DNA from: JAGLSB01 sp023135955
GTDB lineage: Bacteria > Bacteroidota > Bacteroidia > Bacteroidales > GCA-2748055
Direction of reading: 5' to 3'
Length of the DNA: 64,000 bases
Assembly: GCA_030673645.1 (NCBI GenBank)
Contig: DAOVIO010000008.1
Location: forward strand, 1 to 64,000
This document shows, one piece after another, positions 17,653 to 26,952 of the stretch; position 1 is the stretch's first letter; each line of letters starts with the position of its first letter. The position numbers and the translations under genes are program-made. Under the pieces are notes generated by a model, which had not been told where the DNA came from, searched no databases, and saw only the letters and a list, made by a program, of their open reading frames with translations.

Positions 17653-19653
17653 CTATAAGATCATTTTAAGAAATTCATCTTCTAAGATAATTTTTATACC
17701 CAGGACCTCTGCTTTTTTCCTTTTTGATGGGCCCATATTATCGCCAGCAATTAGAAAATCAGTATTTGCACTAATAGATGAAAGGTTTTTTCCGCCGTGT
17801 TCTTCAATCAACTTTTTAATGCCATCGCGGGAAAACTGATAGAATTTACCAGATATTACAAAACTATTACCCTCAAGATTATTAGATTTGAGAGCTTCTT
17901 CTTTCATATAGAATTTCATTCCTGCCTGTTTTAATTCTTCAATAACTTCCAGATTTTTCGGGTCTGAAAAGTATACAGAGACACTTTGAGCAATTATAAC
18001 ACCTATTTCATCAACATTAACCAACTCTTCCATCGATGCTTCTGTTATTGCTTCAATTGTTTTAAAGTGTCTTACAAGTTTTTTTGCAACAGTTTCACCA
18101 ACATACCTTATGCCAAGTCCAAAAAGGACTCTTTCAAAGGGAACGGATTTTGAGGCATTTAAACTTTCAATTAGATTTTCGGCTGACTTTTCTGCAAATC
18201 TATCTAAACCTTTTAGGTCGTTATAAGTTAATTTATATAGATCAGAACTTTGATTAATGAGTCCTTCTCTGTACAATTGGTCAATCGTTGCTTCAGCAAG
18301 ATTTAAATCCATCGCTTTACGAGAAACAAAATGTTCAATCTTTGCTTTCTTTTGTGGTGGGCAACCATTTTCGTTTGGACAATAATGAGCTGCCTCATTT
18401 TCATTTCGAATAAGAAGTGTTTTACATTCAGGACAGTGACTTATGAATTTGAATTCAGTCATTCCTGAACTTCGGGCTTTTTTATCAACGCCAACAATTT
18501 TCGGAATGATTTCGCCTCCCTTTTCAACATAAACCATATCACCCACACGGACATCCAGCATTTTTATCTGATCTTCATTGTGCAATGAAGCCCTCTTTAC
18601 GGTAGTTCCTGCAAGTAATACGGGCTCAAGATTGGCAACAGGAGTAACTGCCCCGGTTCTTCCAACCTGAAAAGAAATAGAATTTAACTTTGTTAGAGCC
18701 TGCTCAGCTTGAAATTTATAGGAAATTGCCCAGCGAGGAGTTTTTGCCGTAAAACCTAATGTATTTTGTTGAGATATAGAATTAACTTTAATAACGATGC
18801 CATCAATTTCAAAAGGAAGGTTTTCTCTTTCAACAGCCCAGAAATCAATGTATTTATAAATATCTTCAATCTTATTAACTTTCTTAGTGAAATTGGAAGG
18901 AATTTTAAATCCCCAATCTGCAGCCTTTAGTAAATTCTCAAAATGTCCATCGAATAATTGATTATCACCGGGAAGATAATAGAAAAAACAATCGAGAGGT
19001 CGTTGTGCTACGATGGATGGATTTTGCATTTTTAGTGTTCCTGATGTGGCATTTCTCGGATTAGCAAATACCATTTCTCCACTTTCTTCCCTCATTCTGT
19101 TCATTTCTTTAAAACCTTTCTTGTCCATGAAAATTTCACCGCGAATTTCAAGACTCTGCGGATAATCATTTCCAGATAGAACAAGAGGAATGCTTTTAAT
19201 AGTACGAACATTCCTGCTAACATCATCGCCTCTGGTTCCATCGCCACGAGTGAGGGCCTGTTTAAGTCTGCCGTTTTCGTAGGTAATACTTATTGCAACA
19301 CCGTCGTATTTTAATTCCAGAACATATTCAAATTCATCTCCAATAAGTTTTCTGACTCTGCCATCAAAATTCTGCAGTTCTTCTCTGGAATATGTGTTGC
19401 CAAGCGAAAGCATCTGATATTTATGAGGAAAAGATTCGAATTGAACAGACAAATCACTACCTATCCTGCGAGTAGGACTATTTTCATCATCGAGTTCAGG
19501 AAATTGGACCTCTAATTCTGTTAATTCTTTTATTAACTGATCGTATTCAAAATCTGAAATACCAGGCTGAGAAAGAACATAATATTTATGATTATGCTCG
19601 ATCAATTTTGATCTTAGTTTTTCTATTCTTTCTACCGCTTCTAAAGCATTCAT
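17653..19653 (-). CDS. ligA: NAD-dependent DNA ligase LigA
   Basis: Seals nicks in duplex DNA during replication and repair using NAD+. From the ATG at 19651-19653 (MNALEAVERIEKLR) the protein has 666 residues, the usual length. A longer reading from 19704 adds 17 residues not expected in the family. The adenylated lysine is in LELKYDGVAISI (residue about 115), with TRGDGTRGDDV after it. The four-cysteine zinc finger (CPECKTLL...HYCPNENGCPP), the helix-hairpin-helix region (FERVLFGLGIRYVGETVA) and a C-terminal BRCT domain (FVISGKFYQFSRDGIKK) are all present. It leads the ligA-DUF6913-dapA cluster and is divergent from the B12 operon. Confidence 0.96.
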   Translation of the reverse strand: MNALEAVERIEKLRSKLIEHNHKYYVLSQPGISDFEYDQLIKELTELEVQFPELDDENSPTRRIGSDLSVQFESFPHKYQMLSLGNTYSREELQNFDGRVRKLIGDEFEYVLELKYDGVAISITYENGRLKQALTRGDGTRGDDVSRNVRTIKSIPLVLSGNDYPQSLEIRGEIFMDKKGFKEMNRMREESGEMVFANPRNATSGTLKMQNPSIVAQRPLDCFFYYLPGDNQLFDGHFENLLKAADWGFKIPSNFTKKVNKIEDIYKYIDFWAVERENLPFEIDGIVIKVNSISQQNTLGFTAKTPRWAISYKFQAEQALTKLNSISFQVGRTGAVTPVANLEPVLLAGTTVKRASLHNEDQIKMLDVRVGDMVYVEKGGEIIPKIVGVDKKARSSGMTEFKFISHCPECKTLLIRNENEAAHYCPNENGCPPQKKAKIEHFVSRKAMDLNLAEATIDQLYREGLINQSSDLYKLTYNDLKGLDRFAEKSAENLIESLNASKSVPFERVLFGLGIRYVGETVAKKLVRHFKTIEAITEASMEELVNVDEIGVIIAQSVSVYFSDPKNLEVIEELKQAGMKFYMKEEALKSNNLEGNSFVISGKFYQFSRDGIKKLIEEHGGKNLSSISANTDFLIAGDNMGPSKRKKAEVLGIKIILEDEFLKMIL

Positions 19654-19716
19654 GACTGTTCTGTTATTGGTCTGTAAAATTAACATTTTTGATTTAGATA
19701 TCAAGAGGAGGGGGGT

Positions 19717-19804
19717 GGTGTGCTGATGTGCTGGTAGTATAGGATTACCAATTATTGACTCGTCACTGGTTCAGGTTTTTCTTCCACTAGCACACCAGCA
19801 CACA
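19717..19804. repeat. Inverted repeat between ligA and the B12 riboswitch
   Basis: GTGTGCTGATGTGCTGGTAG at about 19717-19736 is mirrored by CTAGCACACCAGCACAC at about 19787-19803. The arms are internally repetitive (GTGCTG units). The same word appears at 29600 (GTGTGCTGGTGCT), so this is one of several dispersed short repeats. Confidence 0.55.
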
Positions 19805-19913
19805 AATACAGCCTCTGTTAATAAAGAAATACAAAAAATAAAACATACCACTCCTCCACAAGAAATAATTCCATACATTTACATATTCGGTTTTATGCAA
19901 TCGAGAGATTGTT

Positions 19914-20090
19914 GAACTAAGAGGGAATGCCGTGCCTGGTGGAATGATATGAATTTCACCGGAAATCGGCAACAGTACCCGCTGCTGTGATCTCCTTAAT
20001 TTTCTGAATATTTTGTACCACTGTAAGTGTTAATAATTATGGGAAGGTTATTTGGAAAAGGAGTAAGTCAGAAGACCTGCCGAATTAGTC
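19914..20090 (+). promoter_or_regulatory. Cobalamin (B12) riboswitch
   Basis: The plus strand carries the conserved blocks of the adenosylcobalamin-type riboswitch in order: TGCCTGGTGGAATGAT (about 19928), the CCGGAAATCGGCAACAGTACC block, CCGCTGCTGTGAT, CCACTG (near 20018), GGGAAGGT (20041), and the 3' signature AAGTCAGAAGACCTGCC (about 20066-20082). A short closing stem ACTAA/TTAGT can be drawn at 19916-19920 and 20085-20089. It lies before a set of B12 uptake genes, so binding of cobalamin should lower their expression. The expression platform was not resolved; a long repeat-rich leader of about 390 bases follows. Confidence 0.88.
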
Positions 20091-20096
20091 AAAAAA

Positions 20097-20388
20097 GGCT
20101 ATGTTAAACGTAATGGTGATTGTTAATTTATTTTGTGTTTGCATGCTTGCTGATGGTGGTTACTTGTTGCTGGTTTCTAGTTACTGGTTTCTAGTTGCTG
20201 GTTACTTGTTAACTTCTTTCAGTAATTGAGCTCTTTGCGATTGGATGAAGTTTAAGGTTTAACTCCTTACAGTCGTTGAGCTCGCTACGCTCGGTTGAGG
20301 TTTGAGAAGTTTTGCTCTTTTCTTCCCAGCAACCAGTAAACAGCACCCAGCAACTTTCCAAAAACCACCATTACAAGATAACATAGCT
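20097..20388. repeat. Long inverted repeat with internal stutter repeats in the B12 operon leader
   Basis: GGCTATGTTAAACGTAATGG (from 20097) is mirrored by CCATTACAAGATAACATAGC (to 20387), giving two paired blocks of 8-9 bp. Between them lie repeated GTTGCTGGTTACTGGTTTCTAG-like words (about 20158-20215), the sequence CAGTCGTTGAGCTCGCTACG (about 20269), and a mirrored end CAACCAGTAAACAGCACCCA (about 20329). The whole block sits inside the transcribed leader between the riboswitch and the first gene. A second copy of its inner words is at about 30730-30957. It looks like an inserted non-autonomous repeat. Confidence 0.5.
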
Positions 20389-20486
20389 TAGTTATCTAGG
20401 CTTTCGGGGAATGAAGCAAAAACCATCTATCCTCCCTTGCATAGATTATTGGCTGTAAATCATTATTAACTTTTAATTTTATTAAA

Positions 20487-21215
20487 ATGAGAGCAAAAAT
20501 TATTTTTATGGCATCTGCAGTAAGTGTATTATTTTTTTCAGCTTGTGAAAAAGACAAACTTGTAGAAGATAGAATTACCTTCGAAGAATTTAATTTGGGT
20601 GAGTCCGGAGTCTATGATGGCTCAGATCTTAGTGGTGGATTTACAATAGGGAATGCAATATTCTCTAATACTTATAATGCTCAATGGGATTATTGGGAGA
20701 GTGGTTTTGTAATCTCAAACCATAATGATACTCAAACTGAAGGACCTTCAAACCTATATAGTTGTATTGCAGGAAGTGGAGCAAATCTTTCTTCTAATTT
20801 TGCATTATTCTCAAGCTGGTCAAGTGACACACTGGAATTCATAATTCCCGAAAAAGTAACAAATATTTCTATATGCAACTCAACTTATGCATATTATTCT
20901 ATGCTTTATGGTGACGATTTTGCTAAACAATTTGGAGGAAACTCAGGGGATGAAAGTGATATTTTCAAATTGAAAATCTCTTGTCTTAACGATAACAATG
21001 AGATATGGGAAATTGAAATAAATCTTGCAGACTATACTTATGTTGACAATTCAGGCGACTATATTCTCGATAGCTGGCTAGATCTGGATCTCTCGGAAGT
21101 TGGTTATATTAAGTATATGTCATTTTCTTTTGAGTCGACCGACATGGGCGATTATGGAATAAATACACCTACATATGTATGCATAGATAATATATTCGGG
21201 GAATTGAAGGAATAG
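20487..21215 (+). CDS. DUF4465 lipoprotein, BtuH-like cobamide-binding candidate
   Basis: A 242-residue protein with a lipoprotein signal (FFSACEKDK, lipidation at about C20). The mature part has the DUF4465 pattern: TFEEFNLG, DLSGGFTIGNAIFSN, WESGFVISNHNDTQT, YSCIAGSG, and the late SSTD-like motif FESTDMGDYGINTPTYVCID. In gut Bacteroides, proteins of this kind encoded in B12 loci (BtuH) are surface lipoproteins that bind vitamin B12. Its place as first gene after the cobalamin riboswitch agrees. The binding role here is inferred from family and context; no TonB-dependent BtuB lies in the window to partner it. Confidence 0.8.
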   Translation: MRAKIIFMASAVSVLFFSACEKDKLVEDRITFEEFNLGESGVYDGSDLSGGFTIGNAIFSNTYNAQWDYWESGFVISNHNDTQTEGPSNLYSCIAGSGANLSSNFALFSSWSSDTLEFIIPEKVTNISICNSTYAYYSMLYGDDFAKQFGGNSGDESDIFKLKISCLNDNNEIWEIEINLADYTYVDNSGDYILDSWLDLDLSEVGYIKYMSFSFESTDMGDYGINTPTYVCIDNIFGELKE

Positions 21216-21274
21216 TTTCAATCTTTACTTTCCATTCATTGTAAATAAATTATTTTTACATAAAACAATACGGA

Positions 21275-23314
21275 ATGAGAATTTTCCTTTTTATGCTACT
21301 ATTAATTTCTTCTATTGATTTGTATTCACAAATTTCCCAAGGTGGAGAACCTCTATGGCCGGATAGTAAAAAGGCAAAATCAGTGTATCAAATACCCCAA
21401 AAAGATATTATTAAAGCAATTCGGAGTGATTTTTCTGATGAGGAACAGATATATGGCAAAAAGCCTCTTAGAGTCGGAGTGAACCATGATATGGATATTT
21501 CTCCCAAAAATGCGGGTGAATGGATTACTTTACCAAATGGTATGGAATTATGGCGAGTTGAATTTTTCTCTGATGATGCATTTGGTCTAAGCCTGGAGTT
21601 TGATGAATTTAAATTAAGTAAGGAGGCGATAATATTCTTGTATTCACCGGATAGAAAATATATTTTAGGCGGATTCAACCATTTAACAAATAAGCAATCA
21701 GGAAAGCTCTCCACTGCATTCATTCCAGGCGAAGAATTGATTTTGGAAATGCAAGTTATGCCAGGTGAAGGATATGGAGATATGAATATCGGAAGTATCA
21801 CTCATGCATATGTTGATATTTTTGGGACATCCCAAAAAGATGGGTATTTTGGTAATTCGGGCGATTGTGAAATAGATATCAACTGTCCTTCTGGAAATGA
21901 CTGGCAAATTGTGAAAAATGCAGTTTGCAGAATTATATTCAAAAGAAATGGTGTTTATACAGAAATATGTACAGGAAGTCTTGTGAATAACACCTTACAG
22001 GACGAGACACCATATATATATACAGCAAATCACTGCATAAGTCGCGCATTAGAAGCTGGAAATGCAGTTTTTTATTTTGGGCTTGAAAGTGAAGAATGTG
22101 ACGGAGTAGATCCTTTTCAAAATAGTGTATGGAACTATACTATTTCTTCCAGTGAGCTTTTAGCTACTTCAGATAGTCTGGATTTTAGTCTATTGCTTTT
22201 ATCAGAGGATGTGCCAGATACTTATAATCCATATTATGCAGGATGGTCAATTTCAGATCTGCCTCCGGAAAATTCTGTTACGATTCATCATCCTCAGGGA
22301 GACGTAAAAAAAATATCCAGAGATTTTGATCCGGCACTGATAGAGTATCAGACCATTAGTCCTCCTTCATGGTTAAGTAGAGGTAGTATTCCGGGCGCAT
22401 TTTGGAGAATAGAAGAATGGGAAGAAGGCACAACTGAAGGAGGTTCTTCGGGTGCCCCTTTGTTTAATCATCAAAAATATATTGTGGGTAATTTAACAGG
22501 GGGTGATGCTAGTTGTTATAAATCGGTAAACGATTATTTTTCAAAGTTCTATTTAAACTGGAATTATTATCCGGATCCAGATATGCAATTAAAATATTGG
22601 CTTGATTCACTTAAAATAGGAGTGATTAGCTTGAATGGCATGAAACCTGGAAGCATGTTATATATGTATCAATATTTATTGCAGAATCCGGGATATACCA
22701 AAATATTACAATACATTGAAAAGGCCGGATATACTAAGATTCTGAGCGAGGATGGCTTTTATACATTTTTTGCTCTTACTGATACGAGTATTGAGAAATT
22801 GCCTGAATGGTATCTGAACCTATTAGATTTCGGTCCCGATTATTTTGCTGTAGAATTTATTGAAAACTATCTTGTTTCAGGAAAATATGTGTATACCGAT
22901 TTGCTTGAGGAACCTGTTCTGTCATCGTTTAATGATAACAATCTGACATTTAGTTCTTATGATGATCTGCATTTAAATGACAGTATGCTGGTTGTGAATG
23001 ATGAGATGACTTTGTCAAATGGAATTGTATTTCCTATAGATATCCTACATATTTCAGCTGATAAAAATTATAATAACTGGAATATTTATCCAAATCCAAA
23101 TAATGGAGAATTCTTCATTTATACTGATGAAACAGTCCTTGAGAACCTGACAATCAAACTTTATAACAGGATGGGTAAAATGGTTGGAGAAAAGTATTTC
23201 AGCGATACTAATACTACATTATTTAATTTTTCTGACTTGCCTTCAGGGATATACATTGCAGAAATCCAATTGGGGAACAATATTAATTATATGAAAGTAA
23301 TTATTGTGAAGTGA
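21275..23314 (+). CDS. Secreted trypsin-like serine protease with fasciclin-like and T9SS domains
   Basis: A 679-residue exported protein. The signal peptide is residues 1-18. A lysyl-endopeptidase-like protease domain shows the triad H253 (YTANHCIS), D303 (LDFSLLLL) and S392 (GGSSGAPLF), with several cysteines for disulfides. A fasciclin-like segment lies at about 455-600 (ILQYIEKAGYTKIL, YTFFALTDTSIEKL, FPIDILHI). The last 70 residues (WNIYPNPNNGEFFI) are a T9SS type A sorting domain, so it should reach the cell surface or medium. It lies 59 bp after the DUF4465 gene and overlaps the BtuF start by 4 bp, so it belongs to the B12-regulated transcript. Liberating protein-bound cobamide is a possible but unproven role. 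Confidence 0.85.
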   Translation: MRIFLFMLLLISSIDLYSQISQGGEPLWPDSKKAKSVYQIPQKDIIKAIRSDFSDEEQIYGKKPLRVGVNHDMDISPKNAGEWITLPNGMELWRVEFFSDDAFGLSLEFDEFKLSKEAIIFLYSPDRKYILGGFNHLTNKQSGKLSTAFIPGEELILEMQVMPGEGYGDMNIGSITHAYVDIFGTSQKDGYFGNSGDCEIDINCPSGNDWQIVKNAVCRIIFKRNGVYTEICTGSLVNNTLQDETPYIYTANHCISRALEAGNAVFYFGLESEECDGVDPFQNSVWNYTISSSELLATSDSLDFSLLLLSEDVPDTYNPYYAGWSISDLPPENSVTIHHPQGDVKKISRDFDPALIEYQTISPPSWLSRGSIPGAFWRIEEWEEGTTEGGSSGAPLFNHQKYIVGNLTGGDASCYKSVNDYFSKFYLNWNYYPDPDMQLKYWLDSLKIGVISLNGMKPGSMLYMYQYLLQNPGYTKILQYIEKAGYTKILSEDGFYTFFALTDTSIEKLPEWYLNLLDFGPDYFAVEFIENYLVSGKYVYTDLLEEPVLSSFNDNNLTFSSYDDLHLNDSMLVVNDEMTLSNGIVFPIDILHISADKNYNNWNIYPNPNNGEFFIYTDETVLENLTIKLYNRMGKMVGEKYFSDTNTTLFNFSDLPSGIYIAEIQLGNNINYMKVIIVK

Positions 23315-24435
23315 GATTATTCAGGATTTTAATATTAGTTCTTTTCATCATACTCTATGCTAATTGCACAAGACAATCTGAAAAGAACCTGGGTGATTCT
23401 GTCCAAAATCGAAAATTCAAAATACAGAATTTCGATAATTTTACATTAATTCACATAAGAGATGCATGGCAAAATGCTTCAGATGCGAATTTTAAATACA
23501 TTCTTTCAGAAAGTTTAAGTAATGTTCCAGATTCACTAAATGGTTACAAATTCATAAAGACTCCCGTCCGGAGAGTTATTGTTTTTTCTACAACGCATGT
23601 TGGATTTCTTCTGGAAATTGAAGAAGGTAACAGTATAATTGCAGCATCTGGGAGAAATTATATTTACGATGAAGGGTTAAAAAATAAAGTAAAAAAAAAT
23701 GAAATAAAGGAAATTGGTTTTGCTCCGGGAATAAATTACGAGAGTATCATTGAGTTAAAACCTGATGTAATTTTTATTTATGGATTAGAGTCATCGGTTA
23801 CAGGAATTGTTTCGCGTCTTGAATCAGTAGGAATTCAAAGTGTAATAATTGGGGATTATCTGGAAAATCATCCCTTAGGAAAAATGGAATGGATAAAAGT
23901 TTTTTCAGCCTTTTATAATAAGGAAAAACTTGCAGATTCTATTTTTAATATGGCTTCTGAAAAGTACCATGATCTATGTAGTCTTGTAACCGAAAAAGTA
24001 GAAAGTAGACCAACTGTTATGTTGGGTTTGCCCTGGAAAGATAGTTGGAACATGGCTGGGGGGAGATCTTTTACAGCAAAATTAATTCATGATGCCGGAG
24101 GTAATTATTTATGGTCAGATAACAATTCTGAAGAATTTTTACCTCTTGCCATTGAATCAGTGATTCAAACTTCTTTAAATTCCGATTGTTGGTTAAATAC
24201 AGGATCTGCTCGTAGTCTTAATGATATTATCCAGAGAGATAAACGATACAAAGCTTTTAACGCATGGAAGACTCATTCAATGTATAATAATGACAAACAA
24301 TTTAATGGTGAAGCAAATAATTTTTGGGAAAAGGGTGTTGTCGAGCCTCATATAATATTGAGGGATATGATTAAAATATTTCATCCTGAAATTATTCCGG
24401 ATAAGGAATTAGTATATTATCGGAAATTGGAGTAG
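23311..24435 (+). CDS. btuF: Cobalamin ABC transporter substrate-binding lipoprotein (BtuF-like)
   Basis: A 374-residue periplasmic binding protein of the iron-siderophore/B12 class. It starts at GTG 23311 inside a GTGA overlap with the protease stop codon, so the two are translationally coupled. A lipobox (LYANCTRQ) anchors it. The helical-backbone binding fold is visible: RRVIVFSTTHVGFLLEI, SIIELKPDVIFIYG, VGIQSVIIGDY, MNMAGGRSF-type AGGRSFTAKLIHDAGG and FWEKGVVEPHIILRDMIKIF. It should deliver its ligand to BtuCD encoded just downstream. Iron-chelate binding is an alternative by family alone, but the riboswitch makes B12 the better assignment. Confidence 0.85.
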   Translation: MRLFRILILVLFIILYANCTRQSEKNLGDSVQNRKFKIQNFDNFTLIHIRDAWQNASDANFKYILSESLSNVPDSLNGYKFIKTPVRRVIVFSTTHVGFLLEIEEGNSIIAASGRNYIYDEGLKNKVKKNEIKEIGFAPGINYESIIELKPDVIFIYGLESSVTGIVSRLESVGIQSVIIGDYLENHPLGKMEWIKVFSAFYNKEKLADSIFNMASEKYHDLCSLVTEKVESRPTVMLGLPWKDSWNMAGGRSFTAKLIHDAGGNYLWSDNNSEEFLPLAIESVIQTSLNSDCWLNTGSARSLNDIIQRDKRYKAFNAWKTHSMYNNDKQFNGEANNFWEKGVVEPHIILRDMIKIFHPEIIPDKELVYYRKLE

Positions 24436-24455
24436 GGGCGAGGCACGCCTCGCCC
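24436..24455. repeat. Perfect GC-rich palindrome after btuF
   Basis: GGGCGAGGC-AC-GCCTCGCCC forms a 9-bp hairpin immediately after the btuF stop codon. It is far richer in G+C than its surroundings. It could be a dispersed repeat or act as a transcript stabiliser or attenuator between btuF and the downstream genes; there is no following T-tract. Confidence 0.7.
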
Positions 24456-24522
24456 GTACAATTTTTGGTTCATTAATAAATTCATTCTAACTTAGTAAAA
24501 TAAACATTTATTCAAAGAAATT

Positions 24523-24795
24523 ATGGCCAGTATCAGGAAATTAAAAAAGGACATTAATTATGTAGCCTTCGAATTACTTACAGAGATTTTTACTTTCAAA
24601 CATTTTCATGAAGAATTAGAAGATAAAAAATTTGATCAGGTAATCAGAAAAGTTGTGAGTAAAAGAAATGAACTCATAAGTCGTGTTAATCAATACAACG
24701 GTAAAAAGGGTACATTTTCGTATAAACAATATTTTAGTAAGATCAGAGAAGAAATGATTGAATTACTCCTTATAACAGAGGAATTGTCCCAATAA
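24523..24795 (+). CDS. Small conserved-looking cytoplasmic protein in the B12 operon
   Basis: A 90-residue basic, helical protein (INYVAFELLTEIFTFKHFHE, KYFSKIREEMIELLLITEEL pattern). There is no signal peptide and no motif I recognise. It ends one base before the btuC start, so it is almost certainly translated with btuCD. Function is unknown; an accessory or assembly role for the transporter is only suggested by position. Confidence 0.7.
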   Translation: MASIRKLKKDINYVAFELLTEIFTFKHFHEELEDKKFDQVIRKVVSKRNELISRVNQYNGKKGTFSYKQYFSKIREEMIELLLITEELSQ

Positions 24796-24796
24796 A

Positions 24797-25831
24797 ATGC
24801 CTGTAATTGGTCTGAAGTCCATATCAAGCCACGCATTTAAAATATCAGCTTTGATATTTACTTTGCTTGTTTTGCTTTTGATAGATTTAAGGTCCGGATC
24901 AGGTTCATACTCTGTAAAACAGATTATTTCAGTACTATTTTCTGAAAATGATGATACCGCCCTCTGGTTAAATATTAATGAATTTCGTTTGCCAAGAATA
25001 TTTACGGCCCTGATTGCTGGTATTGCATTGTCGGTTAGCGGATTGCAAATGCAAACTTTGTTTAGAAATCCATTAGCAGGGCCTTATATACTCGGAATTA
25101 GTTCAGGAGCAGGATTAGGGGTAGCACTGGTGGTTTTGGGACTTCCCGGTCTTTTTGCCTACTCTGTTTTTTCATCAGTAAACAATCTTGTACTTATCGT
25201 ATCGGCCTGGTTGGGATCTGCCATTGTAATGATGCTAATTATGGCTGTATCGGTTAGAATAAAAAGTATTATGACCATACTTGTCCTTGGAATTATGCTT
25301 GGAAGTGGCATTTCAGCAATTATAAGTATTCTCCAATATTTTAGTAAGGAAGCTGCCTTAAAAGCATTTGTTGTTTGGACTATGGGGTCATTATCCGGTG
25401 TAAATACTGATCAGATTCCTTTTCTTTTATTCGGATTCTTAGCAGGTTTAATTGTGGCAGTAATAATTATTAAACCTTCAAATCTTATTTTACTAGGGGA
25501 GGATTACGCAAAAACCATGGGAGTAAATATTCGATACTACAGGATTTGGGTTTTTCTATCCACTATTCTATTAACAGGTACTGTAACAGCATTTTGCGGA
25601 CCTATAGCATTTGTTGGAATCGCAGTCCCACATATAAGTCGAATGATTAGCAAAACCACCAGAAATGGCATTCTTCTTAGTTATTCTATACTCATTGGAG
25701 CATCAGTTTTAGTTGTAAGCGATATATTATCACAATTACCTGGAAGCGATCTGATATTACCAATAAACGCTGTTACTTCAATTATTGGAATACCCGTTGT
25801 AATCTGGATTGTTTTTAGAAAAAGGACTTAA
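24797..25831 (+). CDS. btuC: Cobalamin ABC transporter permease (BtuC/FecCD family)
   Basis: A 344-residue inner-membrane permease with about ten hydrophobic helices. Family signatures include LPRIFTALIAGIALSVSG, LQMQTLFRNPLAGPYILGIS, GSLSGVNTDQIPF and CGPIAFVGIAVPHISRM. It forms the channel through which BtuF-bound cobalamin is imported. It is 1 base after the small gene and 8 bases before btuD. FecCD-type permeases also import siderophores; the upstream cobalamin riboswitch favours B12. Confidence 0.9.
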   Translation: MPVIGLKSISSHAFKISALIFTLLVLLLIDLRSGSGSYSVKQIISVLFSENDDTALWLNINEFRLPRIFTALIAGIALSVSGLQMQTLFRNPLAGPYILGISSGAGLGVALVVLGLPGLFAYSVFSSVNNLVLIVSAWLGSAIVMMLIMAVSVRIKSIMTILVLGIMLGSGISAIISILQYFSKEAALKAFVVWTMGSLSGVNTDQIPFLLFGFLAGLIVAVIIIKPSNLILLGEDYAKTMGVNIRYYRIWVFLSTILLTGTVTAFCGPIAFVGIAVPHISRMISKTTRNGILLSYSILIGASVLVVSDILSQLPGSDLILPINAVTSIIGIPVVIWIVFRKRT

Positions 25832-25839
25832 AATTTGCA

Positions 25840-26847
25840 ATGAATGAGCTGACAAATATATTATCCCTGAAAAACTGTGATATTGGATATAGATCCGGTA
25901 AGAATAGTACAATTTTGCTGGAAGATATATCTCTGGATTTAGATACTTCAAACTTAATTGCCTTGATAGGTTTGAATGGTTCCGGTAAAAGCAGCTTACT
26001 TAAAACTATAGTTAATTTGTTGGGTAGCTTAAAAGGAGAAATTAATATATCTGGCAGGAATATAAATGAATATTCTATTGGGGAAATTGCGCGTCTTATT
26101 GGTTATGTAAAGGCAAACTGGCAACCGGAAGAGAATATGACTGTTGAGGAACTAATTCGTCTTGGGCGATACCCATTTACAAACCTATTTGGTCAATTGG
26201 ATGAGTCCGATATGGAAATTGTTGAACAATCAATCTATAAACTTAGCCTTGTAGAATTAAGAAATCGACCACTTGCCCAGATTAGCGATGGAGAAAGACA
26301 AAGGGCAATGTTAGCAAGAGTTTTTGCTCAACAAACAAAGATTGTTGTTCTCGATGAGCCAACAGCTTTTCTTGATGTACAGCATAAGTATGAAATAATT
26401 AGTCGCCTTAGGATGCTGTGTGATAATGGGATAACTGTTATTTTTAGCACGCATGATATACAGCTTGCCTCATATTTTGCAGATAGGTTCTGGCTCATTC
26501 AGAATAAAAATATTTTGGATGGAGCACCGGAAGATATCTTTCTTAATGGTAGCATGGCAAGACTTTTTAGTTCTTCCGATGTAGATTTTGACGATGAAAT
26601 TGGAAATTTTATTCCTAAATTATCAAGCGATAAGAGTATTACGCTTGTATATGATGAAAAACTTGGCTTAGTCGCAAAATGGACAAAAAAAGCCTTATTC
26701 AGAAAAGGCTTTTCCATACAAGAAAAATTATCAGATGACCCTTATATAAATATAGTACAGGAAACTCATAAACTAGTATGGAATTTGCATTTGGGAAATA
26801 GAACTATTCAATGTTACAGTATTCTGGATTTATTAAATGAACTGTAA
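25840..26847 (+). CDS. btuD: Cobalamin ABC transporter ATPase (BtuD-like) with C-terminal extension
   Basis: A 335-residue ATPase. Walker A is GLNGSGKSSLL (about residues 47-56), the Q-loop region is NWQPEENMTVEELI, the signature is QISDGERQRAML, Walker B is VVLDEPTAFLD, and the H-loop is FSTHDIQ. After the usual domain (about 250 residues) there is an extension of roughly 85 residues (KLSSDKSITLVYDEKLG, WNLHLGNRTIQC) not found in E. coli BtuD; similar extensions occur in Bacteroidetes homologues. Last gene of the operon. Confidence 0.9.
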   Translation: MNELTNILSLKNCDIGYRSGKNSTILLEDISLDLDTSNLIALIGLNGSGKSSLLKTIVNLLGSLKGEINISGRNINEYSIGEIARLIGYVKANWQPEENMTVEELIRLGRYPFTNLFGQLDESDMEIVEQSIYKLSLVELRNRPLAQISDGERQRAMLARVFAQQTKIVVLDEPTAFLDVQHKYEIISRLRMLCDNGITVIFSTHDIQLASYFADRFWLIQNKNILDGAPEDIFLNGSMARLFSSSDVDFDDEIGNFIPKLSSDKSITLVYDEKLGLVAKWTKKALFRKGFSIQEKLSDDPYINIVQETHKLVWNLHLGNRTIQCYSILDLLNEL

Positions 26848-26952
26848 CTTATTTTGTTTTAAACCGTCGGATATTTGATGTTAATGAGGAATGTTTTATT
26901 CTTATTTTATATTTTGGAAAAATTTCTCTTTATCAGGAATTATTGAAAAATA

